Shown here piece after piece: positions 36,645 through 50,800 of a DNA stretch of 60,000 nucleotides. The notes beneath the pieces were generated by a model. The model was not told the origin of the DNA, did not search any database, and was given only the letters and a program-made list of their open reading frames with translations. Both the position numbers and the translations under genes were made by a program. Origin of the DNA: Hydractinia symbiolongicarpus (Eukaryota > Cnidaria > Hydrozoa > Anthoathecata > Hydractiniidae); the NCBI RefSeq assembly GCF_029227915.1, contig NC_079879.1:18974001-19034000 (forward strand). The letters are read 5' to 3'. Numbering within the stretch: the first letter of the stretch is position 1; each line of letters starts with the position of its first letter.

Positions 36645-38411
36645 ACATTGTGGTGTGCATTTTTTTTTAAAAAAAAATATAGTGTAGACATTTAACTAAA
36701 GCCATGTCGTATTTTTACTTCATTTGTATACAAGAATTATTTTTACAGCTTTGATTTTAATGGCGTCGCATTGAAATTCATAGGATATTTGCGTTATATA
36801 TCTACGCAGCAGGGAAAGAAGAGATGTTAGGTATTTGCCACTATGACCCCGAATATTTTAATAATAACATCAACCCCTGAACACACCCCGTACGTACGTA
36901 CCATATCAGAAATGTAGTTAAAACTGCACTAAACCCAAAATCGACGTTTAAAAATACAGATAATATGAGCGAAGATATATTTGCAATTTATGTTTGTATC
37001 CACAACCAAGTTCTCTGACTTTCACTGCTGTCTGTTGTGTTTACAATGGGAAATAAATTACCATACGCGCTTTGTTAACTAGGACCAGTATGAGCTTTAC
37101 AAAATCTAGAGGAGTCTCATTTCTATTCACGTGCATGATGTACCACTTGGAGGGTTGTCACGCCTTAATAGAACTTCCAATATTCCTCAATTTTTAAAAT
37201 CTCTAAAATTAGTTTTGTTAACAATATCTTTTCTGATCTTAATTTTTCTTAAGTGTTCTGGTTCAGTCTGTCATGTTTTTTTCTTTCAAAATGCTACACG
37301 GGTGCAGCCAAAAGTTGGTTTTTATTATTTATTTATCTTCATTTGGAGTTTCTCATATAAAGTTCTCAAATCTTAAATTTGGCTATAAAAACTGATTGAG
37401 GTTACTGATTGGAAGTAGTCACTCAGTTGACTTTTTCCACGACCCCATACAGTTCGTGTAGAAAATAATGACATCTTCATTGCAGCCTTATTCGCTTAAC
37501 GAAGTTTTGGTGTTGTTGCATTTGTCTGTAATGCAAATCATACTGTCCGGTTTTTTTTGTGGTGCTTGCCTTAAGGTTTCATTGTAGTTTAATAAGTTAC
37601 CAATTCTTTGTCTCCATTATATAACAATTCCTTACCTGTCTGTTCATGCGTGGAAATGGTACCGGAGCAACGACATCTTTTAATCTTTTTGCTAGGCTAG
37701 CAAAAAGCGAGGTCTACTCGGTTTCAATACGGCACATTGTGGCTTATGGACTTGAGCCCGTTGGTAAAATGTTGTCAAAACGATGTGTGCAGCGGTCATT
37801 TTGATTGTTTACGTTTTTTGTTTTCACACATCCAGCTAAAAAGTCAAAACTCAACAACAGACTTCATAATCTCTTATAAAACTGACTATTATTTTTGAAC
37901 TTTCACAAAAAGTTATTTGGCAAAAATCACACAGTTGTGCGACATGGTTTATCTGCACAAAGCGCTGATCCCGGCATCACTCACGAATAATTTTTTTAAC
38001 TTTTACGGAAAATTATTTTGCAAAATAAGAAAATGTTTAGCGACTATTTTATGTTTTAAGGGTATGGATAGGTTTGTAACTTGTGTTTTTGTTGAGGCAT
38101 AGCTTTGTCGCTGTAAACGCTCAACTGGGTTTGTGACACACCACCGCATACCTGTATTCTTGGAGCTGTATTAAAAGCCCATGGTCTACCTGCAACATGC
38201 CCCCCCCCCCCTGGATTTAAGTACTCAGTCCGGCGTTTAAGGCCGGGTTACCCAGGCTAGTCCATTATAATACATCTAATGCATATAATTGCGAGAAATT
38301 CTGAAACAATTTATATATTGTAATTCATAGAACAAACCTTTATAACAAGATGTATAATTCATCACATGCAACTGTGTAAAAATAATATTTATCTACATTA
38401 TATTTTCCTTA
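36645..38411. other. Convergent intergenic region between RRP5 and the TRAF-like gene
   Basis: Holds the 3' ends of both genes. It is AT-rich, with a poly-T/poly-A stretch at about 36660-36680 and a poly-C run at about 38202. Open frames at 37131 and 37917 resemble no protein I know. No RNA gene was seen. Confidence 0.6.
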
Positions 38412-41400
38412 CTAAACAACACTGGCTTCGATTTTTAAGAAGAGTACATCATCAGCCATATATCTGTGTTCCAACAACTGCTCATGCGCGACAAAATCGT
38501 CAAAACCTACTATTAATGCCTTTGTACCAGCATTGGGTCGAGGAATTCCCCCAGTTTGTGCTATAACATTCGCTCCTCTTCCGGCGATATCAGTGACGCG
38601 TCGAATTTTTACATGGTCGTGTTTTTTAATAACCTCGCTTTGCTGGTCGATTAATGTAAACTTGTAAGTCGGTCGTATCGGCCACGGCAAAATGGCATCA
38701 TAATCGCCGACAAGAACGCATACGTAGAGTGAAATATATTTTCCTACCATTTTACCTCGCCCATTTAAGTATAACCAGCTATTCATTTTGTAACCGTATT
38801 CGCTAGTCTGAAAAGGTTGACTAACTAACGCACTATCAGCCAGTCCTGCTTTAATTCGTGTCAATCTTTTCATAACATCAGATATTTTCCAAATCACTTG
38901 CCCGTAATTGTGTGCAGTTGGTTGTGGAAATATTACCGAAGTTGTTTGCGGTGAACCTAATCGAGGCGACGAAGTGTCCGTTAAATATTCGTTTGAAAAA
39001 TTAAAAGAATTGTTCAACTTTTCGTGTAAATTGTTGACTCTATTAATTACGTCATCATGGTCTTTTAGGTGAGATTTTTTAACTAGATCGAGTTGTCTTT
39101 TTAATAAGGCAAGCGCTTTTGCTTGTTTTGTCCGAACTGAGCTATGATCTTCCTTTAAGGTAACGATTTCAAGTAACATATCTCCCATTTGATGGAGGAA
39201 TTCATCTTGTTTTAAACGCTGTTCATTTAATTCTCTACGTTGTTTTTCTATCGATTCTTTGATGCTTGGTAGTAAGGACAGCTAAAAAACACAAATCAAA
39301 ATTGATGTCAAGTCAGAAATAACAGCAGTATTAACGTGCCTTACAACCAAACAATCTTGATCAACCTCGTAAATAGTAGAGCGTGTGGTTAGAACAAAGA
39401 GTATCATAGGACGATCTATAGTTGCTTTCTCTTTCTCTGTATTGCTGATAGATTCTCATCAATACTTTTACTTGCGCTGCTGAAAATGTATGGTAGTAAA
39501 AATAAGACTTTTTTATCACATACTTATCCTGGCAAATTTTTCAACAACATTTGCAGTCTCGCTATGAAGAAAACCTCTTCCGTCGAGATATGTCACCATA
39601 CGCTTGTGAATAAGCATAGCGAGGGAAGGGTTTTGCTGGCTGCAAGTTTATGAAGCCTGAAATTTTTTGATACCTCGATGTTCTTAGGAGGTGTGTATGG
39701 GTAATAAAAAAATTGAAACACAAACAAAAGAAGGAAAAAAATTCTCACCTCCTCCAAACTAGCAGCAATATCCACTTTGGTATTCTCTTTGCCAAGGTGA
39801 CCAGTAAGAGAAAGATATTTTCTAATTGCGTGAAGTTCACTTTCATTATACAAATGCGAGTTACTTATAGCATTGTCTTTTGTTTGACCAGCACTCATGC
39901 GCTCGCGTGGAGATTTTCCCTTGCAGATATTCGTTCGTGGTAAACTGTTAGAACGATCGCGGTGAGTGGAGGACGAAACGGAGTCAAGTGTTGAGATAGG
40001 ACTCCAGTCACTACTAAAATCGCTATCATCATGGAATACATTATCGCTAAATTCTTTAAGTGTTTCAAATTTTGCTGAGTAAGCAGTTCTTCTTTTCTCA
40101 TTATAACCTGAATCCGAGCTACGGGTAGAGTAAGAATGATCCACAGACCTCTTCGTAACAGGCGAAGGGTAAGGGGAAGTGGAAGCCGAGCTTGTACTAT
40201 GCAGACCAGAATCGACCCTCTCTCGTTGGTGTTTTACTGCAGTCTTTGTTTTACTTTGAATTGGAAATTGCGCCACGGGCGCCTCTCTGCTTTCATGCTC
40301 AATTTTAATCAGATCATCAATTTGCTTCAACAACACTTCGCTTCTCAGCTGGAATTCACTCGAGTCTTCTAAATCATTAAAATCAAGATTAAAAGATGAC
40401 GACATCCCATCATGAAATGACGTGTTTTCTATATCGTCGGGTGGTTTGATTTCCGACAGCAAGTTTCTCATAACGTCGTTTGCATCGCGATCGTGTTTTT
40501 CAGCGTGTTTATGTTTTGACGTGTGAATTTCTTCCGACAATTCTAACAACGTATTTTGAACACTTTGTATGCTGTCTATAAGGTTTCTCTCACGTCGTGA
40601 ACTTAAATTATTCATCGTGCGATCCTGAGAAGAAATGTTTTCAGCTTTGCAAACAATGTTTTTACTTATAACTTTGTTATCAACCTCACCACATGGCGTA
40701 TTGTATGAGGATTTACTTGTATTGTTAAAAGTTTGGCAACGATTATTTTCCATCGTGGCTGTTATATAGAGAGGGTTGTTTTTAATATGACTACCATTGG
40801 GAAATTCTAACGTCATGTGAGGAGAATCAGTTTCGTCATTCGTTTGGTCGTATTGTTTGTTAGATTTTTTAAAACAGTTTTCCAGTTCTTCCACTTGCCG
40901 TAACAGTTCTTCCGCGTCAAAAATTATACTCGATTCGCTGTCTTTAAGCGTCGAGCGTTCGTGAGATGACGATGTATCACTGGAAAACGAAACTTGTGAC
41001 GGCGACAGAGATGGTGGTAAAGAAGGCTTCAACTTACAGTCGTTGTTATCGACAGTGTCGTTTCGTCCGGCCTGTCTATTCCAGAATAAAACGGACTGAC
41101 GGAACCATTCCGATCGGTTGGATCTACTGGATAACGGCGACGTCGGAGCAGATCTCATTCTCAAAATATCATATGACAGATCTAAAAGAAAAAGTACAAA
41201 CAAATTAAGAAAGAAAAATATGTCGTTAGCGATAAACTGCAGGTGCCTCTTAGGTCAATAAACATTAAAAGAAAAGGGCGCCATTTTTACAAGTGGTCGA
41301 GTTAAGTTTTTTTCTTTGAGCGAGCAAACATTACGAATATCTCAGTAAACATATTCAGTATTTCCTGAAAGAGAAATTAGAAAGCGTCTTGCTTTTAGCT

Positions 41401-44400
41401 GCGCTTTAACATAATCCATGAAATTGTTTCGTTATCACAAACATTAGCTCAACTCGACGTTCCCTCGCGTTGCAATTCTTGTCTGGTTTATTTTGAGTAA
41501 TCTATCCCATATTATCAATCTATAATGTTATATATAACGTATTTAGATTTATTCAAGAGACAACAAATTTTTAAAATTTTTGTACTGTTCGTAATCAATT
41601 AGAATCCCTTAAGAGCCGACAAAACACCACAAGTTTTAATTAACGTGTTTTCATAACATACAATCGTGTTAAAGTCATAAAGAACATACGCACAGCAGGG
41701 AACGTGATAAATTAAATCAACCATTTGTTAAGGCCTTGTTTCAATTACCAAAGCGATTATTCACAATACGGTGTATGTATCATATAATTATAAGCTACCT
41801 GTGTCGAATTTATGTTTATATCCTAATAAAATTAACATATGTTAAGAACTTGATAACAAAGTCCTAAATAACTACAAATAAACAACTTCAAATTCAGATC
41901 CCTAAGATTGGTTAAACACGTTACGGGTGGGTGGGCCTTATGGCAACGAGGTGCTATGTTATTTAAGTGTCTATACACAACAGACGTGCAATTAAAACTA
42001 AGTTAAAACAAAGTGGCTATTCACAGAGGAAGGGCTGTCTAAAGATGGTGTTAATTTTTGAGTAACCATTATTTGAGACTGGGTTTGTGTGCATTATTTT
42101 TTATAAAAGAAAAATTTGTATGAGAACAATTAGATTGGGAATGTCTAAAAGTGAAACAGTAAGAACAATAAGCCTGAAATTCTATTGATTTTCTCATTTT
42201 TCCTGAAAAATACGTTTCGCAAAATCCATAAAATTTTAGCCTTGCCATTGTTCTTATTTTGTTCTTATTTTTCAGTAATATTGTAGGAAAATATATGGAG
42301 AGTTTTCTTTTTTCCTATATAAAAGAACATATACACGCTTTTTTATAAGAACAATTTTATAAGAACAGAGCCTTAGAAAATCACTACAGGTTCCAATCAT
42401 TGCTTAAACTAAGAACAACACTAGTCTGAATCCTGCCATGAAATAACAAAAACCCAAGACGTAAATTCTCTTGTAATTCTTTCTCTAGCTAATGATAATT
42501 GTTTTTTTTACGATCACTTCTTTTCTCACTCACAAATACAGTGTAAAAATACTTGTCTTGACTGGATTAATAATAAACATAATATAACAGTTAGAAACAA
42601 AAACACCCATTTTTTGTGTAAACATATAAGAAACAAAATTCATTAATAGGAACAAAATAGGCCGAATTATGGAGTTGTGTTCTTACTATATGAATAAAAT
42701 AGAGCCAATCAGGCTGCAAAAGTCTCAAACAAAAAAAAACAAAAAAAGCATCCCCGGGTTTTAACATGTTTACCACTTCTCAAGTTTATCCATTTCCAGT
42801 AGTGGCTTTTCATATAGGTGTGTTTCTTAACTTTTTTATTAGAACCTAATTTTCAATAACATTCAAAAATTAAGAAGACTTTTAAAAACATGCTCGCATC
42901 CAACAAACTTCAGGCTTAAAAAAGATTCTTTTTAATAATCTAAGTGATACATTGCTTTGTAGTAATAAACCAATTTCCAAAGAGAAACTGAAAGTTTACA
43001 CTAAACATTGATATGTCAAAACAAACAAAGAAACAAAAAATTACGTACTTGAGCAGTCAAATCGGATTAAAATAAATCAATAAAAACACTTCACAAGAAA
43101 TTTTCACGTCCGTGACATCATCAAAAACTACGTTTTTCTTGACAATTCTTCTACCGTAATAACTAATATATTTAATACTTATAGATTACTATGTATTTTT
43201 TTTAAAAGAGTTTATAAACGTTTTTATTTCTATATAACGATAATTTTAACCAGTTTCAAGTACATATGTTCACAACATGTGAACGCCACACTTTCTGTAT
43301 TCATGCACAATGGGAGGCCACGCGCCGTATTGATCTCTTTCAAATACCCACATAAACATTTAATGACGTAAATTATAAAATGGCACCTTATGTTAAGGAC
43401 TGCTGTTGATTTCTTTTAGTGAAACATACAGATTAATGTTATGTGGCTTATGAACTTTTCTTTAACTTACTGTACAGGAAATTTGGTACTTACATATTCC
43501 GTTTGATTTTGACTTTTTCGATTATCCGATAAAAAATCCTACCTTTCTCTTTCCTATGACTGTATTAAAGTAAAGGGAAAAAAACGATTAAATATTTAAA
43601 AAAGACTACTCCCTTTATCTATTTTATCAAAAGCACCGTCATATAAGATGTTAGCCGTCCCTAGGGACAAAGGTATGTCCCCACTTATCGAGAATGTCGG
43701 GGCTCGCAAGTGCCTGAAATCCAGGCTCAAACCATTCTCGTTCCCAGGTTTTGTTGCCTAATATCAGACCCGCTAATAGTTTATACTTGCCAGTTTTGAT
43801 GTCAAAAAGAGAAGAAACCTTGGTAACGAGGCACTGGACTTAAGCTTTGACAATCAGGTAAGTTGTTCTGATATAAAAGAGTGTCCTGTGGAAAAAGACA
43901 GGAATTCACCAATACGAGCCGATCTGGACTACAGGCCTGCCTCATTTTTAGTGAAGGCCTATAGTTAGCTATATTTGATGAATAAAGGAATGGATGAAAC
44001 AATTGGCCAGTGAGTGAAAGAATGAAGCATTTCTAAACATATTCAAGATATGAAGAAATGAAAAAGTTATCAACCTTGTCCCCAGAGCATCTTGTATCTT
44101 TTCCGACATTAATGTCATGAAAGACATAAAATGCCCGGGGACAAGGTTGGGTTGCTTTAATAAATATTACTCTTGCTCAGTACAAAACTAAAATATTTAT
44201 GTTATGTTCACGTTCATTTTTTCACGTAATTAAAACATGCTTTTTACCAGTACATACATATCGTACCATTTTCAGACGGCGCCAATAACAACCTAGATAC
44301 TAGATTTAAGTATAAGAAAATGCAAAAATATAGAGTGGTCTGGATTCTAGGTAGTATTTGGCGACAGGAAAAATCCTCTATTTGAAAAAAAAAACAGCAA

Positions 44401-45143
44401 CTTTGTTCACAGGATCCAAGTGAAGCTAAACCAAAATTATGAACTCTAAGATCAGTCAAACTTTTTTTTAACTAATTCTAATATCTATTCATAAATTACA
44501 TTTATATACTTGTAATGCAGAAACCTTCACGAGTAGAAACGTTTTCACTATTTCGCGAAAGTTTATGTCTCCAAATTCTTTTATTTCGAAAATTTATGAA
44601 CTCGAAAAAACTTCTTTTTTTCTATTCTTAAAAATTGATCACAAAATTTTTTAAGTGCATCAAAACTGCCTTTGAAAATTTCGCAATTTTTTATGCATCC
44701 ACAAAAATTAGTTTGCGCGAAAATTTTCAAAATGGCCAATTTTTTTGTTTCTTTTCTTTTCTTCTGGTAAATCTTGTGGTTAATGTTTTTTGGTTGTTGT
44801 TACATCATTCGATTTTATATATGACAAAAATTAAGGTCGGTCTCTGCTACACCTCTGTTCCCTCCAAGGTTACCTAAGCAAGTCCAATTAAAAAGCAAAG
44901 TAAAGTAAATTAAAAATAAGAAAAAGGACTGGTAGATTCACGAAAATTCATCAATTTAATCATATACAGATGATGATTCCACTATGAGAAATGCAAACAA
45001 CAGTAAACATGAAAGCAAATTCGAAGTTAGTTAGAAATATTATATTACAAAATAGCATATTGCTGAACCATGCATCCCGCGAATTTGAAAAATTTACCTG
45101 ACTTAGCCTTTGCTTTTAAAACTTCGACTTGAAAATCATCCAT
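38412..45143 (-). CDS. TRAF-like protein: disordered N-terminus, coiled coil, C-terminal MATH/TRAF-C domain, no RING
   Basis: Three coding exons on the minus strand: 45143-45098, 41181-39749 and 39281-38412, with GT-AG borders and closing phases (46, 1433, 870 nt), encode 782 residues. It starts MDDFQVEVLKAKAKS. Residues about 25-480 are Ser/Asn/Asp-rich and look disordered, with phospho-site-like SAPTSPLSSRS and RSNSLPR motifs. Residues about 494-590 are charged and heptad-like (a coiled coil). A MATH/TRAF-C domain follows from about 620 to 780: VIWKISDV, SEYGYKMNSWLYLNG, GDYDAILPWPI, FTLIDQ, ADDVLFLKIE. This domain trimerises and binds receptor tails or adaptors in TRAFs. No RING or TRAF zinc fingers precede it, so it is not an obvious E3 ligase. 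A role in immune or TNF-receptor-type signalling is inference. A 3.9-kb intron separates the first two coding exons. The gene converges on RRP5, with 1.77 kb between stop codons. Confidence 0.88.
41182..45097. other. Large first intron of the TRAF-like gene
   Basis: AT-rich intron with the short foldback at 44071 and a block of TTTCGCGAAA-type words at 44540-44740. No nested gene was found on either strand. Confidence 0.6.
44071..44150. repeat. Short foldback, 80 bp
   Basis: CAACCTTGTCCCCAGAGCAT and ATGCCCGGGGACAAGGTTG are inverted copies separated by about 40 bp. The related word GTCCCTAGGGAC occurs nearby at about 43657. It looks like a tiny MITE in the first TRAF-like intron. Confidence 0.6.
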
Positions 45144-45818
45144 TTTAAACAATGTTTGTGTGCGAAACATAACAGAAGAAAATTCTCTTTTTATAAACTG
45201 TACTGATTCTCAACCTTTCAGTTTACATACACAACATAGACGGGGGTTATGTTGGGCATGTGTTTGTCAAGGAGGGTCTAAATGGGATCTTGTTTGAAAG
45301 CATTTTCTTAAAACAATTTGTTAGATATACTCTTATAGAATATACCTTACCAATTATATCATTGCCGACAAATAAACTGATTTTAATAGCTCAAGGATAT
45401 GCCTAACCTTCTATTCAGATTGAAGACGTGATACTTTAGTTTCTAATAAGTTCCTTAGTATTATAACAAGTCTGCTTATACATCTTGTAAATAAAACCAA
45501 TACTCGTATTTTTACACCCAAAACGCGGCACATTCACGCTTGGTAAAATTCACCACTTTCAAACATTACCCCCTGGTTTTTAAACGAACGTTATACCTAT
45601 TCAATATTCATGGTATTATTGAGAAAACCTTAAATATTAATCAAAGCAGCAAGAGTATTAGTTCCTCGTTATTCATTGCGCTGTACCACGTGACTGTAAT
45701 AAGCAGACGTCACAAAAAAAAATAGAGAGCAAGCATGAAATGTGCATCCAAAAGTGACACACGTGGTAAGAAAAGGGATTAGACTGTGCTTAGCAAAAAA
45801 TCAAAGATGTAAAGCTCG

Positions 45819-46293
45819 CTTTCCACTGGTGACTAACGTGAAATAACATAAATTAATTTTAAACATAATTTCTTACTTCATGTTAGTTCACAGTGGAAAC
45901 ATGTTTAATTTGTGTTATTTTAAACTCACTTTCGTTTTCATGAAATAACGTGAACTTGACATGAAAACTTTTGATACCAAGTTCACATTTGTTTTATGAA
46001 ATAGGAAAACATTAAATGCTAATGAGAGTTGCAAAACATACAGTGTGAACACACGCTTTCATGGGGTAACAACTATTTTAATTTAAATTTAATCCTCATC
46101 GACTCAACAAAAAGAACAACTTTATAACATTTCTTTTTCAAAGAAGTAATCCACGTGTTGGTTCTCTTTTCGTGCACAAAGCTTCTTTTTTAGTAGAAAC
46201 TATGCATAATCAATTAATCAATTAGATATTGCGAAATAAAAAAATATGTTAAAAAAGTCATCTCACATAATTTTACGTTAGTCACCAGTAGAA
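45819..46293. mobile_element. MITE-like inverted-repeat element, about 475 bp
   Basis: The left end TTTCCACTGGTGACTAACGT (45819-45838) and the reverse complement of the right end (46274-46293) differ at one base. An internal inverted partial copy lies near 45880-45900 (GTTAGTTCACAGTGGAAA). No ORF. It lies in the intergenic region upstream of the TRAF-like gene. Confidence 0.65.
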
Positions 46294-46469
46294 ATGATTT
46301 GATCCACAGATTCAAGGAAAAGTTTATTCCTTATCAACCAGAAGTGTTTTAGTTGCAGGGGCGGCGCCAAAATTTCCAAAGTGGGGGGGGGGGGGAGGGG
46401 CTTAGGCATAGTAAAGATTTTGAGGTTTTAGTGACAATCAACGAGCGAAGATAGTTGCCGAAACAGCTG

Positions 46470-47490
46470 GGGTCTTAGGGATGCTGTCAGCCTGTTCCCC
46501 AAGGTTCCATTTTAGGACCACTCCTATTTAACATCTTTATTAATGACTTGTTTTTTGTTATTGTAGAATCAGAGGTATGTAATTTTGCCGACGACAATAC
46601 ATTGTATGCATGTGGTTTGAAGTTGGCTACTGTACTAAATTCATTAACTGTTGATACAAAAAATATGCTACATTGGTTTAAAATCAACTCACTAAAAGCC
46701 AACCCAACCAAATTTCAATTTATAATACTAGGTAAAAAAACAAGAGATAAAATCACTCTACCACTTGAATCAGTTACTTTAAATGAGTCTGACCACGTTA
46801 CACTCCTAGGTATTCAAATTGACAATAAATTAAACTTCAATCAACATATAAACAACTTGTACTCGAAGGCAAATTTTAAACTTCATGCATTACGAAGACT
46901 ACGACCTTATTTATCGCAACCCAAAGCAAAAATACTCAGCTCAAGCTTTATACAGAGTCAATTTAACTATGCACCCCTTATTTGGATGTTCTGCAGTAAA
47001 ACTGCATATAGTAAAATAGAGCGAGTACATTAAAAAACATTGAAGGTTGTATACGATATAGTGAAAGCTGACTATATTGACATTTTAGAAAAATACAAGG
47101 ACAAATCCATCCACCAACGCCACTTAAAAACTTTAGCAATAGAGGTGTTTAAAAGCATTAAGAATCTGAACCCTCATGTGGTGCCTATTTAGTTTTAACA
47201 CATACCAATGTGAGCATAACCTCCGGAGAGGCCCTTCCTTGACTTTACCTAAAGCTAAAACCACTACCTATGGTACAAATTCCATCTTGTATCAAAGTTG
47301 TTGGATATGGAATAATCTTCCCCGTGAAATTAAAAATAGTTCAACCATTGAAGAGTTCACGGTTAAATTAGCCTGCCAGGATTCTATTTTATGTAATTGT
47401 AAAATATGTAAAAAAATTGATGAAAAAAAAAAAAAAAGTGTAAAATATGAATTGTAAACTTTAATTTATCTTTGCCCAGAATGTTATTTT

Positions 47491-47525
<35 letters not shown>

Positions 47526-47612
47526 TGTTACGTTAGTTGGTTTTTATTAGCGAAAGCTATCTTGTAAATTTGACCAACGTTAAATAAAGAAACATACATA
47601 CATACATACATA
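46470..47612 (+). mobile_element. CR1/L2-type LINE relic (3' part of reverse transcriptase)
   Basis: Starts at PQGSILGPLLFNIFINDL (46494 onward) and holds the FADD form of the active site (CNFADDNTLY), then LGIQIDNKLNFNQHI and FNYAPLIWMF, typical of the CR1/L2 thumb region. A TAA at 47031-47033 and a frameshift near 47175-47190 break it. The tail part reads TYQCEHNLRRGPSLTLPKAK and SCWIWNNLPREIKNS. An (ATT)n run, an AATAAA signal and a (CATA)n tail close the 3' end. It is 5'-truncated just after a poly-G stretch at about 46383. Confidence 0.82.
47491..47525. repeat. (ATT)n microsatellite
   Basis: About eleven ATT units inside the 3' untranslated part of the CR1/L2-type relic. Confidence 0.9.
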
Positions 47613-47770
47613 GCCTCTGGTGGGGTCCAACGAATTTTTAGAGTCCTAAAACACGTTAAACGGCTCCACCTTGGACTTCAGAAAAGCTTTGTTTATTGGC
47701 AGGAAAGAGAAAAATTATTACTTAGCAAAAAAGTGAGGGGGCTGAAGACACCCAGTGGCGCCGTCCATGA

Positions 47771-47824
47771 GTTGTTCCGTATTCTTGGACACTAATTAAC
47801 TAGTGTCTAAGAATACGTAACAAC
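47771..47824. repeat. 54-bp near-perfect palindrome
   Basis: GTTGTTCCGTATTCTTGGAC on the left mirrors GTCTAAGAATACGTAACAAC on the right, around an ACTAATTAACTAGT centre, with two or three mismatches. It may be a collapsed foldback element or the end of one. Confidence 0.75.
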
Positions 47825-50800
47825 TCCGTTACGTAAGTTGTAATTTCTTGCAATTTCTATATAAAAAGACAAAAAAGAGTTACTTAGTCCTTCGAAATTT
47901 AGTTCTTACAGCTTTTTAGAAAAAAACACATAGCAGTATAAAAAACTTAAGACCCTAGAAACCAGCTGGGTGGTTGGGTGCACATTGTTGGGACATCATT
48001 TTTTTAAAGAATTCCGAATTTCCATTATTATTCGCCGACAATCTATCGAATTTGAATCCGTTTTGTAGCCACCCTTCACCTCAACGATAGAGAATCTAAG
48101 CACTGTTGGATGGCAAATAATTCTTTTTCGTACGGGGCTCCATTTCGATATGCTAAAGTTGAGTGATCTAGTGATTATTATATTCAGAGGACAGTAACTA
48201 TCCAACAAGAGAAGAAGTGATTTGACATTAAAAAACAATGCTGACGTTTTCACTTTTTGGAAAAATTAAGGTTTTTCGGATTTTTTAACCATAAAAATTT
48301 ATATTTACCTAATTTACTTTCAATATGTCAGTGACAGGTTTAGAGACGTTACTTTCTAAAATCTAACGCAGAAGTGTTCAAACGAAAAAAAAAATTCAAA
48401 TCGCCAATATTTTTTCAACCAGCTTCGACAAAATGTACAAAACCTCACCCTCTCAACGTAATAAAACTTTTCCACTTTCTTGTAATAGAAAAAAAAAATC
48501 ATTAAAATCCCATGGTAAACTGTATTATCGATAATACCCGGGTATCGGTGTGATCACCCCCTCCTTTACACCCATCAATAATGTTAATCAAAAAACATTA
48601 AGCTGAGAATACTTTCTTGGTACTGATGTACCCATATATTGCATTCTTTTGGACTATATATGCAATTTAGAGAATGACAGCTATATAGCAGTGTCCCTGT
48701 CCTGCTATTTACTACGCCCATGACCCCCAATTTAAAACTGTTGTCGATCTTGAACTTTTACACTGGTGTTGGGATGTATAACGAAAGTGAACTGTAGCCA
48801 TAGATAAGTAAGTGAGTTTATTAATGCTCGTTTTACATTCGACTTCACTTTCCGCTATAATATATAATTTTGTCAAAGTGCGCACGCTATAGCAGAAAAT
48901 GCAATCAATTGCAAACGTTCCTTAAATTAGTTATGTTTCAATCGACGTGTTTGATTTCACAGAACAAAACTACTTTAAAATAATTAAATACACCAATTAA
49001 AAATAGAAATTTTAATAACGAAAATAAAACCACAAGAAAGTAAAAATAAAACAAAAACAAGTGCACTTAAGATGCAATTTCATTTGAAAACGAAACAATA
49101 CTACTAATAATAATATTTTGAATATTTCTACAAGATAGCCACTTCATGGTTAGATACACCTCGGCATTGCCTATCCTATTTCCTTCACATTGCATGGGTT
49201 GACCGTACCTAAAAACGCTTGCTACACATGCGCTGTGAACTGAACTACAAAACTTGTAATTGCGAACTCCATTATCCACAGGTCATGCGCCAATAAATTT
49301 GCGTGCTTTCATTAGTTATTCTGCTAATTATTCTTTTGTTGTGTTGAAGAATCTTTGTTTTTATTGCCCTAAAATTGTTAATTTTTTTTGCTAGAAGGAA
49401 GTTTGCTAAACCGATCAAACAATAAGGTTTTCTTTCAGTCTAAGGGTATTGGAAACGAGCCTTCCATTGACAAAACAAGGAAACCGCAACTTGTAAAAAA
49501 GATTTTAACATTAAGTTATAATGACAAATTTATATCTTAAATAATTTTTTTTACTCTTTTCTGTTTTACTTAATGAAAGAAGTACTAGGGTAAGAAAAAA
49601 CATGTCAATCTTAATATAATAACTTTCTCTCCCTATATTGAAGAAATATTTTCGTCCCTTACCAGTTATTCTCTATTCCGGACAACCTTTCGGTCCTTTG
49701 GTACAAGTTTTGTTTATAAGAAACCGCTTTATAAGAAATTGACTAGCCGCCTTACAAAAAATTTAAAAAAAAATTTATTACTTGTAAAAATTTTAAGTAA
49801 GAAACTTTCTTCACACACGCTTCCCATCAATTGCAAATATAAACAAAAAAATTCAACAACTTCATAAACGCACTTACCTTATCCTTGTATGTCGATATGT
49901 GACAAAATCTGTTTTCAAACATCTCGTCTACACGTTGAACATTTCAACAATGTGCTTTCAAACAATAAAAGTACAAAAGCGTCAACATGCTTTATTGTTG
50001 CGCGCGCTTAAAACAAAACCACGTGACTAAACATCGTCAAAGTTTCCATAGTAACTCACAATTATTCTCTTCATTTTTTAATATTTTTACGCGGTAAATG
50101 AATTCGCTGATGTGTTCATGTTGTTTAGACGTGTAAATAAATTTTTCCGAAATGTTTGACAATTTTGACATTGTAGTTAATCTGTATCTGACAGATTATA
50201 AATCTTTATGTTTTCATCATGTTAGCACATAAATAAATAAAAAGTTCACTCAATGCTGTTGTTGTTTGCACATATGATTAACTCACAGTGCTGCACAAAA
50301 CAACACCCGGCTTACATTGTAAATTTAATGAGACTTCTGATTCAAGTAGATTTGCCAGGGGGTAATTGAAATTGAAATTCCTAACGTCACCAGATGTTAA
50401 ACCAGAAGCTGAGTAGTTTTTGAAGATTTAAATTAATCCAAAAACATAGAACAAAATTGATGACACATTTTAAATCTCTGCTTTTCTGGCGGGACGGTCA
50501 CAGCAAATAGCTTTTAAAGATTGATTCTCCTAAGCTACTGTGCAGATACGCAACGAATTCAAACTGTTTGGATTAATCATTAAAACAAAACAAAAGTACA
50601 ATGTTATATAAAAATTATTTTAGTTGAGTGATGGTTGAACCAAGTTAACTTTTCCGAAGAGACAAAGTATTTTTGGTTAGGAAAACTCGTAGCTATGTTA
50701 TAATGTTCAAACTTCGTGAGTGATAAGGTTGATTTATTTCACAATAATTCTCTTGGCTACGCCCGTACGCTGTCCAAGTTTTAGGGCTATCAAAATCCTG

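Noticed and set aside
39713-41208. Plus-strand open frames opposite the TRAF-like large exon
   Set aside because: They are shadows of the minus-strand coding exon, with no matching features of their own.
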